This document shows positions 33,607-41,806 of a stretch of DNA of 64,000 nt, piece by piece (within the stretch, counting starts at the first letter, position 1; every line of letters starts with the position of its first letter). The position numbers and the translations under genes were made by a program. Source of the stretch: Microbacterium sp. T2.11-28 (GTDB lineage: Bacteria; Actinomycetota; Actinomycetes; Actinomycetales; Microbacteriaceae); NCBI RefSeq assembly GCF_950097975.1, contig NZ_CATNHF010000012.1:434001-498000 (forward strand). Direction: 5' to 3'. Under the pieces are notes generated by a model. That model was not told the DNA's origin and searched no databases. It saw only the letters and a program-made list of their open reading frames with translations.

Positions 33607-33648
33607 CCCGGCCGTTCGCCTGACCGGCCCCTCGCCTGACCCGGCCCC
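33598..33648. repeat. 17-bp imperfect tandem repeat, three copies
   Basis: TTCGCCTGACCCGGCCG (33598-33614), TTCGCCTGACCGGCCCC (33615-33631) and TCGCCTGACCCGGCCCC (33632-33648) are adjacent copies. The first includes the stop codon of the membrane-protein gene, so the array appears to be a duplication of that gene's 3' end. Confidence 0.85.
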
Positions 33649-33653
33649 GGCCG

Positions 33654-35039
33654 CTAGAGCCGGTTGCCGGCCTCGGTGAGCACGGAGCGCAGGATCGCCT
33701 CGATCTCGTCGAACTGCGCCGGCCCGATCGTCAGGGGCGGAGCGAGCTGGATGACCGGGTCGCCGCGGTCGTCGGCGCGGCAGTAGAGGCCGGTGTCGTA
33801 GAGGGCGCCCGACAGGAACCCGCGCAGCAGCCGCTCGGACTCGTCGTCGTCGAACGTCTCCTTCGTCGCCTTGTCCTTGACGAGCTCGATGCCGAAGAAG
33901 TAGCCGTCGCCGCGCACGTCGCCCACGATCGGCAGGTCGGTGAGCCGCTCCAACGTCGACCGGAAGACGGGGGAATTGTCACGCACGTTCTGGAGGAGTC
34001 CCTCGTCCTCGTAGATGTCGAGGTTCGCCAGCGCCACCGCGGCGGCGACCGGGTGACCCGCGAACGTGTACCCGTGGGGGAAGGACATGTCGCCGTGGGC
34101 GAACGGCTCGTAGATGCGGTCGCTGATGATCGTCCCGCCCATCGGCACGTAGCCGCTGGTGACCGCCTTGGCGAAGGTGATCATGTCGGGCTGGTAGTCG
34201 TAGGCGTCGCACGCGAAGTACTCGCCGATCCGCCCGAAGGCGCAGATCACCTCGTCGCTGACGAGCAGCACGTCGTAGCGGTCGCAGATCTCCCGCACCC
34301 GCTGGAAGTAGCCGGGCGGCGGCGGGAAGCATCCCCCGGAGTTCTGCACGGGCTCCAGGAACACCGCGGCCACCGTGTCGGGCCCCTCGAACTGGATCAT
34401 CTCCTCGATGCGGTCCGCCGCCCACACCCCGAACTCCTCGGGGGTCGAGCCGGTGAACCCCTGCTCGCCGGCGCGGTAGTAGTTGGTGTTCGGGACGCGG
34501 AAGCCGCCGGGGGTGACCGGCTCGAACATCGACTTCATGCCGGGCAGTCCGGTGATCGCCAGCGCTCCCTGCGGCGTGCCGTGATAGGCGATGAAGCGCG
34601 AGATCACCTTGTGCTTGCCGGGCTTGCCCTGGATCTTCCAGAACTGCTTGGCGAGCTTGAACGCGGTCTCGACCGCCTCGCCGCCGCCGGTCGAGAAGAA
34701 CACGTGGTTGAGGTCGCCGGGGGCGAGGTCGGCGAGGCGCGCGGCGAGCTCGATCGCCGACGGGTGCGCGTACGACCAGATCGGGAAGAAGGCGAGCTTC
34801 TCGGCCTGCGCCGCGGCCGTCTCGGCGAGCACCCTGCGGCCGTGGCCGGCGTTGACGACGAACAGGCCCGACAGGCCGTCGATGTACTGCTTGCCCGCGG
34901 CGTCCCAGATGTGGTGCCCCTCGCCGCGCACGATGACCGGGACGCCCCGCTCCATCGTGGACTGGCGTGAGAAGTGCATCCACAGATGGTCCTTCGCCAT
35001 CCGCTGGAGCTCGGCCTCGGTCCGCTGCGTACCCACCAT
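33654..35039 (-). CDS. class III PLP-dependent aminotransferase
   Basis: 461 residues. PLP contacts are visible as FSTGGGEAVETAFKLA (phosphate), SRFIAYHG (ring stacking), LVSDEVICAFGRIG (Asp to the pyridine N) and TFAKAVTSGY with the Schiff-base Lys. The family includes beta-alanine/pyruvate, putrescine and other omega-amino-acid transaminases. The WMHFSRQSTMERG opening and long loops fit this subgroup. An SDR is divergent from it, and an amino-acid permease follows on the other strand, consistent with amine or amino-acid use. Confidence 0.9.
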   Translation of the reverse strand: MVGTQRTEAELQRMAKDHLWMHFSRQSTMERGVPVIVRGEGHHIWDAAGKQYIDGLSGLFVVNAGHGRRVLAETAAAQAEKLAFFPIWSYAHPSAIELAARLADLAPGDLNHVFFSTGGGEAVETAFKLAKQFWKIQGKPGKHKVISRFIAYHGTPQGALAITGLPGMKSMFEPVTPGGFRVPNTNYYRAGEQGFTGSTPEEFGVWAADRIEEMIQFEGPDTVAAVFLEPVQNSGGCFPPPPGYFQRVREICDRYDVLLVSDEVICAFGRIGEYFACDAYDYQPDMITFAKAVTSGYVPMGGTIISDRIYEPFAHGDMSFPHGYTFAGHPVAAAVALANLDIYEDEGLLQNVRDNSPVFRSTLERLTDLPIVGDVRGDGYFFGIELVKDKATKETFDDDESERLLRGFLSGALYDTGLYCRADDRGDPVIQLAPPLTIGPAQFDEIEAILRSVLTEAGNRL

Positions 35040-35168
35040 GACCCGAACCTACTCGCGCGGCCCCTCCCTTCGCGCCGGGGGCGCCGAAATCGCACGAACT
35101 GCGCGGGCCGGCCCGTCCGGCGCACACTTCGTGCGATCTGGGCCGCCGAGACGGGGGAGGATGGAGGG

Positions 35169-35864
35169 ATGAGCCGCACATTCGTCGTCACCGGCGCGGG
35201 ATCGGGCATCGGCGCCGTCCTCGCCCGCCGCCTCATCGGCCGAGGGGACCGTCTCGTCGTCGTCGCCCGCGATGCCGACCGCGCGCAGGACCTGCTCGCA
35301 GACCTCCCCGGCAGCACCGCGGTCATCGCCGACCTCGCCGACCCCGCGTCGCTCGAGGCGGCCGTCGCGACGGCCGATCTGCCGTCGCACATCGACGCGG
35401 TCGTCCACGCGGCCGGGATCGTCGAGCTGGGCGAGGTGGGCGCACTGCCCGTGTCGGCGTGGACGTCGCAGCTCGCGGTCAACCTCGTCGCTCCCGCCGA
35501 GCTCACCCGGCTGCTCCTCCCGCGGGTGCGCGCCGCACGCGGGCAGGTCCTGTTCGTGAACTCCGGCGCAGGGCTCACCGCCCACCCGCAGTGGAGCGCC
35601 TACGCCGCGAGCAAGCACGGTCTCCGGGCCCTCGCCGACGCCCTGCGCGGCGAGGAGGCCGCCCACGGCGTGCGGGTGACGAGCGTCTACCCCGGCCGCA
35701 CCGCCACGCCGATGCAGGCGCAGGTGCACGCGCAGGAGGGCGCCGCCTACGACCCCTCCCGCTTCATCGACCCCGACTCGGTGGCCGCCGCGATCCTCGC
35801 CGCGCTCGACGCGACGCCCGACGCCGCCCTCACCGACATCACGGTGCGTCCCGGGCCGCGCTGA
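35169..35864 (+). CDS. SDR family oxidoreductase
   Basis: 231 residues. TGAGSGIG (cofactor), HAAG, NSGAGLT (Ser) and SAYAASKHG (Tyr-x3-Lys) are intact, so it should be an active NAD(P)H-dependent SDR. It is shorter than most classical members and lacks a long substrate loop. ATG 35169 stands 6 nt after GAGGAT without a typical Shine-Dalgarno, a layout shared with the TauE gene. Substrate unknown. Confidence 0.87.
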   Translation: MSRTFVVTGAGSGIGAVLARRLIGRGDRLVVVARDADRAQDLLADLPGSTAVIADLADPASLEAAVATADLPSHIDAVVHAAGIVELGEVGALPVSAWTSQLAVNLVAPAELTRLLLPRVRAARGQVLFVNSGAGLTAHPQWSAYAASKHGLRALADALRGEEAAHGVRVTSVYPGRTATPMQAQVHAQEGAAYDPSRFIDPDSVAAAILAALDATPDAALTDITVRPGPR

Positions 35865-36007
35865 GCGTCCTCTGTCGGCGGGCGCGGCGCATGCACTAGG
35901 GTCCCCGTCAGGCCCTCGGCACAGGCGAGCGGCCCGGGTCGCCGGCGCACGGGAGCGTCGCGCCCGCACGGGACGGCGCGCGTCCGACGCGCCGGAGAGG
36001 GGATGCC

Positions 36008-37561
36008 ATGAGCGACTTCGGCTCGACGACGCCGATCCGCCTGGACCGCAGCGACGGGAAGGGCCTGGCCCGCGGCACCCTGGGCCTGTGGGGCTCGACC
36101 GTGATCGGCCTGGCCTCCACCGCGCCGGTCTACTCGCTCGTCGCCACGCTCGGCTACGTCGTGCTGGCGGTCGGCGGGCAGGCGCCCATCGCGTTCGTCA
36201 TCGCCTTCGTGCCGATGCTCTTCATCGCCTTCGCCTACCGCGAGCTGAACAACGACGTGCCCGACTGCGGCACGACGTTCACCTGGGGGACGAAGGCGTT
36301 CGGCCCGTGGGTCGGGTGGATGGGCGGCTGGGGCGTGGCGGTCGCGGGCATGGTCGTGCTCGCGAACCTCGCCCAGATCGCGTCGGTCTACTTCTGGTCG
36401 CTGATCGGCTTCGACATCGAGAGCGACGACTGGCGGATCGTCGCGGTGGGCGTGTTCTTCATCGCCGCGATGACGTACATCAGCTGGCGCGGAGTGGAGA
36501 TCGGCGAGCGGATCCAGAACATCCTGCTCGCCGTCCAGTACCTCGCCCTGTTCATCTTCGTGGTCGCCGCCCTCACGCAGTTCTTCTCCGGCGACGCGCC
36601 CGACCCGACGCCGTTCGACTGGCAGTGGCTGAACCCGTTCGCCTTCGCCGACTGGGCCGGATTCACCCAGGCCGTGCTGCTGGCGCTGTTCATCTACTGG
36701 GGCTGGGACACCTGCCTCGCGCTGAACGAGGAGACGAAGGACCCGAAGCGGATCCCCGGGCTCGCGGCGCTGCTCACCTGCATCCTCCTGCTCGTCACCT
36801 ACGTCTCGGTCACGATCGCGGCGATGATGTACGCCGGACTCGGCGAGGACGGCGTGGGCCTCGGCAACGAGGCCAACGCCGACGACTTCTTCCTCGCGAT
36901 CAAGGACGGTCTGCTCGGGCCGTGGGGATGGCTCCTGGTCGTGGCCGTCCTCATCTCGGCGGTCTCCTCGACGCAGACGACGATCCTGCCGACGGCGCGG
37001 GGAACGCTCGCGATGGGCGTGTACCGGGCCCTCCCCGCGCGGTTCAAGCAGGTCCACCCGACCTACAAGACGCCGTCGTTCTCGACCCTCGTCATGGGCG
37101 TCGTGGCGTCGCTGTACTACATCGGCATGACGCTCGTCAGCGACGACATCCTGCAGGACTCCATCCTGTCGCTCGGTCTCGCGATCGCGTTCTACTACGC
37201 GATCACCGGCTACGCGTGCGTCTGGTACTTCCGCAAGGACCTGTTCACGTCGCCGCGCAACGTCGTCTACCGCCTGGTGCTGCCGCTGCTGGGTGCCCTC
37301 ATGCTGACGTACGCGTTCGTGCAGTCCGCGATCGACATGTGGGACGTGGACTACGGCTACTCGGGGGAGCTCCTCGGCGTCGGCAGCACGTTCGTCATCG
37401 GCATCGGCGCGCTGCTGGTGGGCGTCGTGCTGATGTTCGTCTGGTTCCTGTTCCCCCGGTCCAAGCCGTTCTTCCAGGGCAGGAGCCTCAACCGCGACAC
37501 CGAGGTCATGGTGCCCGAGGAGCCGGAGGTCTACACGCGCTCCATCGACGGCGGGGTGTGA
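36008..37561 (+). CDS. APC superfamily amino-acid permease
   Basis: 517 residues, about 12 membrane segments. The opening KGLARGTLGLWGSTVIGLASTAPVYSL has the glycine-rich helix-1 motif of APC transporters, and PDCGTTFTWGTKAFGPWVGWMGGW the helix-3 motif. A polar tail follows the last helix. TAGGGT at 35897-35902 is a possible -10, leaving a leader of about 100 nt; GAGAGGGG precedes the ATG. Substrate may be an amino acid or polyamine. The neighbouring aminotransferase supports that weakly. It ends 6 bp from the convergent gene. Confidence 0.9.
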   Translation: MSDFGSTTPIRLDRSDGKGLARGTLGLWGSTVIGLASTAPVYSLVATLGYVVLAVGGQAPIAFVIAFVPMLFIAFAYRELNNDVPDCGTTFTWGTKAFGPWVGWMGGWGVAVAGMVVLANLAQIASVYFWSLIGFDIESDDWRIVAVGVFFIAAMTYISWRGVEIGERIQNILLAVQYLALFIFVVAALTQFFSGDAPDPTPFDWQWLNPFAFADWAGFTQAVLLALFIYWGWDTCLALNEETKDPKRIPGLAALLTCILLLVTYVSVTIAAMMYAGLGEDGVGLGNEANADDFFLAIKDGLLGPWGWLLVVAVLISAVSSTQTTILPTARGTLAMGVYRALPARFKQVHPTYKTPSFSTLVMGVVASLYYIGMTLVSDDILQDSILSLGLAIAFYYAITGYACVWYFRKDLFTSPRNVVYRLVLPLLGALMLTYAFVQSAIDMWDVDYGYSGELLGVGSTFVIGIGALLVGVVLMFVWFLFPRSKPFFQGRSLNRDTEVMVPEEPEVYTRSIDGGV

Positions 37562-37567
37562 GGGCGC

Positions 37568-38542
37568 TCAGCGACGCGCGGCGCGCGACGCGCGGCGGGT
37601 GCGCACGGCGAGCGGACGCACGCGCGAGCGCGATCCCCTGAGGCTGTCGGCCCGACGGTCTCCGTTGTCCGTCGCGCCGCGTCGTTCCGACAACACCCTG
37701 CTGCCCGACATGGCTCCGCGCCCCGGCCGGCGCACGGCCACGGTGCGGCCGCGAGGGGCCGACACGGCGACGAGGGGAGCACGGCGGCGCCCGCCGCGTG
37801 CGACCATGTCGCCGCGCGCGGACCGGGACTCGCGGACGGGCTCCGGCGCGAGGGCGTCGCGCGTGGACACGGCGGCGCCGGCGGGGGCGACCGCTCCGAG
37901 GCGCCGCACGGCGCGCTCGAGCAGGTGCACCCAGGACAGCACGCCGCCGAAGGCGAGCACCTCGAAGGCGGCCAGGTTCAGGATGCCGGTGAACATCAGC
38001 ACGATGCCGACCACCAGCACCGCGACGGCGGTCATCGCGTAGCGCGACAGGAAGCGGGGCAGCTCGGGCAGGGTGCGGCGGCTGACGATGACCAGGCCGA
38101 GGAAGCTCAGCATGACGCCGTTGGCAGCGCGATCGTGCAGGAATTCGTTCAGCGTGAGCGGGATGACGCCGATGAGGGCCAGGCACACCCCGAGCGTCAC
38201 CAGCAGCGGCGGCAGCAGGCGTGCGGCGCGGGCGTCGGCGATGCGCCCTTCGGACATCGCGTTCGCCAGATGGACGGCCAGAGGAATCCCCGCCGCGGCG
38301 ATCACGAGGCCGCTGAGGATCACGCCCGTGTTGAAGGTGTACCCCGAGGTGTCGGCGAACATGCCCAGGCGGCTGAAGTGCAGGTGCCACCACACGGGGT
38401 CCACGGTGCCGGACGCGGCCAGCAGGATCGCTGCGCACAGAATCGCAGCGCCCCACATGGCAGAGGGGCGCTGTGCGCGGGCAAGGTTCGAGAATCGCCG
38501 CACGGTCGGGTGCGGTTCGGGTAGGGCGAAGCTCGAGGACAT
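37568..38542 (-). CDS. DUF998-like membrane protein with long basic tail
   Basis: 324 residues. Six or so hydrophobic segments (residues about 30-235) include FSRLGMFADTSGYTFNTGVILSGL, a pattern like the DUF998 family, then PLTLNEFLHD. The last 90 residues are a basic, low-complexity tail full of Arg, Ala and Ser (ESRSARGDMVARGGRRR), probably disordered and cytoplasmic. ATG 38542 follows AAGAGGCGCCCG; ATG 38557 is an alternative. No function can be assigned. Confidence 0.7.
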   Translation of the reverse strand: MSSSFALPEPHPTVRRFSNLARAQRPSAMWGAAILCAAILLAASGTVDPVWWHLHFSRLGMFADTSGYTFNTGVILSGLVIAAAGIPLAVHLANAMSEGRIADARAARLLPPLLVTLGVCLALIGVIPLTLNEFLHDRAANGVMLSFLGLVIVSRRTLPELPRFLSRYAMTAVAVLVVGIVLMFTGILNLAAFEVLAFGGVLSWVHLLERAVRRLGAVAPAGAAVSTRDALAPEPVRESRSARGDMVARGGRRRAPLVAVSAPRGRTVAVRRPGRGAMSGSRVLSERRGATDNGDRRADSLRGSRSRVRPLAVRTRRASRAARR

Positions 38543-38598
38543 CGGGCGCCTCTTCATCGTGGTCCGGGTGGGGCTTCCCAGCGTGCTGCCTGCCCCCT

Positions 38599-38888
38599 CC
38601 GGATGTTTTCCGGACACGAACTCCCCCAGGAGTTCGAGTGAGTCATACTCGAATCTACGCAATTTCTCGATTCGAGTTTGTCCCCCGAATGGGGGACATG
38701 TATTGTGTCATCAGCGCCGGCCACCGGGGGGAGGTTCGGCGCCCCAGACGGATCTCGGGGGGACTGGGGCCACAACGTCACCGTTTGGGAAAAACGATGA
38801 GAAAGGTTCCCCTCAGGAGCGGACATCACAGCGATGGCTCCTGAGGGGAACCTGGATCGCGACGCCTAAAGCCGTTTGGGGGAACGGC
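38599..38888. repeat. cluster of seven perfect inverted repeats
   Basis: In order: CCGGA-N5-TCCGG (38599-38613); CGAACTCC-N4-GGAGTTCG (38617-38636); ACTCGAATC-N13-GATTCGAGT (38647-38677); TGTCCCCC-N4-GGGGGACA (38679-38698); CGTTT-N5-AAACG (38782-38796); a 17-bp arm pair AGGTTCCCCTCAGGAGC (38804-38820) with its exact complement at 38837-38853; and GCCGTT-N6-AACGGC (38871-38888). All arms match perfectly. The last is a sequence relative of the fifth (both contain CCGTTTGGG). Confidence 0.9.
38797..38844 (+). CDS. possible 15-residue leader peptide
   Basis: ATG 38797 follows GGGA at 6-nt spacing and opens a frame of 15 codons (MRKVPLRSGHHSDGS) whose stop TGA (38842-38844) falls within the right arm of the 17-bp inverted repeat. 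Translation would traverse the left arm and loop and so could control folding. No gene of the same operon follows directly, and the reading is speculative. Confidence 0.2.
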   Translation: MRKVPLRSGHHSDGS

Positions 38889-39031
38889 CGCAGGTGGAGC
38901 TGGGGGGCATCCGTTGCGGGCGCGCATGCGTTCCGCCACAAGAGTACCGTGTCAACCTGGGAAATTCATCGTTTCAGCACTATGCGACCCGTCGTTGCCT
39001 TCTGAGCAGCCGGTCGCATCGTCCCAGGGCG

Positions 39032-39037
39032 CACAAT
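39032..39037 (+). promoter_or_regulatory. CACAAT -10 element of a leaderless gene
   Basis: CACAAT-GGGCCT-GTG places the last T at -7 relative to GTG 39044. It matches the sequence before the genes at 29004 and 61210. Confidence 0.45.
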
Positions 39038-39043
39038 GGGCCT

Positions 39044-39532
39044 GTGACGGATGCTCTCGGTCCCACCGCGGCCGCGGTGCTCGACGCGGCGCGCGCGCGT
39101 CTCGCGACGGCGCCGCGCGAGCCGCTCGGCGAGTGGGCGTCGAGCCGCCGGCTGCTCGGACTGGGCCGGTCGCCGCGCATCGTGCGGGTCGGCGAGGCGT
39201 GGCATCTCGGGGTGCTGCTGGTGGCCGAGGACGCCCTGTACGCGACGGGCGAGATCCTGCGCGCGCGGGAGGACGTCGTCCGCGGCTTCACCGCGCAGTC
39301 CCAGCGCGAACGCGCCGAACGGGCCGCCGCCGCCTTCCGCGGCGGCTTCGCGGAGGGTGAGGCCCTGCACCTCGGCTGGTCGCCGATCGACGTCGACGCG
39401 GTCGACGCGGGCGGCTCGTCCGGGCCGCTCAGCAGCGCCGGCGGAGCCCCGATGATCCGCTGGAGCGCGAGCGGCGCGGTGCGCCCGCTCGCCGACTACG
39501 TCGCGGACCAGCTTGCGCTCACGGGCCGGTGA
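39044..39532 (+). CDS. conserved hypothetical protein, 162 residues
   Basis: A soluble protein with a helical opening (AAAVLDAARARLATAPREPLGEWASSRRLLGLG) and a beta segment (RIVRVGEAWHLGVLLVAEDALYATGEILRA), then SQRERAERAAAAFRGGFAEGEALHLGW. I do not recognise a family with known function, though the pattern seems to recur in related actinobacteria. Start GTG 39044 is apparently leaderless. The glycogen-trehalose genes begin 49 bp downstream. Confidence 0.65.
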   Translation: MTDALGPTAAAVLDAARARLATAPREPLGEWASSRRLLGLGRSPRIVRVGEAWHLGVLLVAEDALYATGEILRAREDVVRGFTAQSQRERAERAAAAFRGGFAEGEALHLGWSPIDVDAVDAGGSSGPLSSAGGAPMIRWSASGAVRPLADYVADQLALTGR

Positions 39533-39581
39533 CACGAGATGGACACGCGAGCGAAGTAGGGTGTGCATCAGGAGGTTTCGC

Positions 39582-41792
39582 ATGCAGGTATGGCCGGGAG
39601 CTCCGTATCCCCTGGGGGCCACGTTCGATGGCAACGGCACCAACTTCGCGCTGTTCAGCGAGGGCGCCGAAAGGGTCGAGCTGTGTCTTTTCGACGATGA
39701 CGGCGCCGAGACGAGGGTGGAGCTGCGCGACGTCGACGCGTACGTGTGGCACGCCTACCTTCCGACGATCCAGCCGGGGCAGCGGTACGGCTACCGCGTG
39801 CACGGACCGAACGATCCCGCGAACGGGCTCCGCTACAACCCGAGCAAGCTGCTCCTGGACCCCTACGCCAAGGCGGTCGACGGCGAGGTCGAGTGGGGAC
39901 AGCCGGTCTTCGGCTACACGTTCGGCGATCCCGACTCGCACAACGACGAGGACTCCGCCGCCCACATGATGAAGGGCGTCGTCGTCAACCCGTTCTTCGA
40001 CTGGGCCGGCGACCGCCTGCCCAAGACGCCGTACGCCGAGAGCGTGATCTACGAGGCGCACGTCAAGGGGCTCACCCAGCTGCACCCCGAGATCCCCGAG
40101 GAGATCCGCGGCACCTACAGCGCCATCGGGCACCCGGTCATCATCGAGCACCTGAAGAAGCTCGGCGTCACGGCCATCGAGCTCATGCCGGTGCACCAGT
40201 TCGTCAACGACTCCACGCTCCAGGAGAAGGGGCTGTCGAACTACTGGGGCTACAACACGATCGCCTTCCTCGCCCCGCAGAACACGTACTCCGCCCTCGG
40301 CCAGCGCGGCCAGCAGGTGCAGGAGTTCAAGGGGATGGTGCGCGCGCTCCACGCCGCCGGCATCGAGGTGATCCTCGACGTCGTCTACAACCACACCGCC
40401 GAGGGCAACCACCTGGGACCCACGCTGTCGATGAAGGGCATCGACAACGTCGCGTACTACCGGCTCGAGGACGACGACAAGCGCTACTACACGGACTACA
40501 CCGGCACGGGCAACAGCCTGAACGTCGGCAACCCGCACACGCTGCAGCTGATCATGGACTCGCTGCGCTACTGGGTGCTCGAGATGCACGTCGACGGGTT
40601 CCGCTTCGACCTCGCCGCGACGCTGGCCCGGGAGTTCTACGAGGTCGACCGCCTGGCCGCCTTCTTCGAGCTCGTCCAGCAGGATCCGGTGGTCTCGCAG
40701 GTCAAGCTCATCGCCGAGCCGTGGGACATCGGTCCCGGCGGCTACCAGGTCGGGAACTTTCCGCCGCAGTGGACGGAGTGGAACGGCAAGTACCGCGACA
40801 CCGTCCGCGACTTCTGGCGCGGCGAGCCGTCGACCCTGGGCGAATTCGCATCCCGTCTCACCGGCTCGGCCGACCTGTACGAGCACTCCGGCCGGCGGCC
40901 CGTGGCGTCGATCAACTTCGTGACCGCCCACGACGGGTTCACGCTGCGCGACCTCGTCTCGTACAACGAGAAGCACAACGACGCGAACGGTGAGGACGGC
41001 AACGACGGCGAGTCGCACAACCGCTCCTCCAACAACGGCGTCGAGGGCCCCACGGACGACCCCGCGGTCCTCACGCGCCGGGCGCGCCAGCAGCGCAACT
41101 TCCTGGCGACGCTGCTGCTCAGCCAGGGCGTGCCGATGATCAGCCACGGCGACGAGCTCGGCCGCACGCAGGGCGGCAACAACAACGGGTACGCGCAGGA
41201 CAACGAGGTGACCTGGGTCGACTGGACCTCGATCGACCAGCCGCTCATCGAGTTCACCGCGGCGCTGGCGCGGCTGCGCCGGGAGCACCCGACGTTCCGC
41301 CGCAGCCGCTTCTTCAACGGCCGCCCCGTGCGCCGCGAGGAGGGGGCGCCCATCCCCGACATCGCCTGGGTGCGTCCGGACGGCACGCAGATGCAGCCCG
41401 AGGACTGGGACTCCGGCTTCGGGCGGGCGATCGGCGTGTTCCTCAACGGCGACGGCATCCGCGAGCGCGACCGCCGCGGCGAGGAGATCCACGACCGGCA
41501 CTTCTTCCTCCTCTTCAACGCGGGCGACGAGCCGGTGGACTTCACGATCCCGGACGTCGACGCCAGTCCGCGGTGGGAGGTCGTGATCGACACGTCCGGT
41601 GAGCGCGCGGACAGTGAGCCGCTCGCGGGCGGCGACGCATTCGCACTCCAGCCGAAGGCGCTGGTCGTGCTGCGCGACCACGAGGAGACCGAGCCCGACG
41701 TCGACCACTCCGTCGCCGCGTCGCTGGCGGCGCGCACCACTCCCATCGACACCATCCCGGCGCACGCGCCGCAGGCCGAGCTGCCCGGCTGA
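39582..41792 (+). CDS. glgX: glycogen debranching enzyme GlgX/TreX
   Basis: 736 residues. It hydrolyses alpha-1,6 branches of glycogen and supplies linear malto-oligosaccharides for TreY. An N-terminal CBM48 module (PYPLGATFDGNGTNFALFSEGAERVELCLF) precedes the GH13 barrel with DVVYNHTAEG, HVDGFRFDLA (nucleophile Asp), LIAEPWDIG (acid Glu) and NFVTAHDGFT (third Asp). AGGAGG precedes ATG 39582, and TAGGGT at 39557-39562 may be the -10. treY follows after 14 bp and treZ after that, giving the TreX-TreY-TreZ route. Confidence 0.95.
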   Translation: MQVWPGAPYPLGATFDGNGTNFALFSEGAERVELCLFDDDGAETRVELRDVDAYVWHAYLPTIQPGQRYGYRVHGPNDPANGLRYNPSKLLLDPYAKAVDGEVEWGQPVFGYTFGDPDSHNDEDSAAHMMKGVVVNPFFDWAGDRLPKTPYAESVIYEAHVKGLTQLHPEIPEEIRGTYSAIGHPVIIEHLKKLGVTAIELMPVHQFVNDSTLQEKGLSNYWGYNTIAFLAPQNTYSALGQRGQQVQEFKGMVRALHAAGIEVILDVVYNHTAEGNHLGPTLSMKGIDNVAYYRLEDDDKRYYTDYTGTGNSLNVGNPHTLQLIMDSLRYWVLEMHVDGFRFDLAATLAREFYEVDRLAAFFELVQQDPVVSQVKLIAEPWDIGPGGYQVGNFPPQWTEWNGKYRDTVRDFWRGEPSTLGEFASRLTGSADLYEHSGRRPVASINFVTAHDGFTLRDLVSYNEKHNDANGEDGNDGESHNRSSNNGVEGPTDDPAVLTRRARQQRNFLATLLLSQGVPMISHGDELGRTQGGNNNGYAQDNEVTWVDWTSIDQPLIEFTAALARLRREHPTFRRSRFFNGRPVRREEGAPIPDIAWVRPDGTQMQPEDWDSGFGRAIGVFLNGDGIRERDRRGEEIHDRHFFLLFNAGDEPVDFTIPDVDASPRWEVVIDTSGERADSEPLAGGDAFALQPKALVVLRDHEETEPDVDHSVAASLAARTTPIDTIPAHAPQAELPG

Positions 41793-41806
41793 GCGGGCGG
41801 GAAGTC

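Larger units (their letters stand above)
38543..39043. other. about 500-bp gene-poor, AT-richer island
   Basis: No gene with family resemblance is found here. Base composition is visibly less GC-rich than the surroundings, especially 38600-38710 and 38930-39000. It contains the palindrome cluster at 38599-38888 and a 15-codon open frame at 38797. Confidence 0.6.

Noticed and set aside
38543..39043. Insertion-sequence or integron remnant in the palindrome island
   Set aside because: No transposase or integrase frame, no flanking direct repeat and no attC-like core pair could be seen, so I report only the palindromes.
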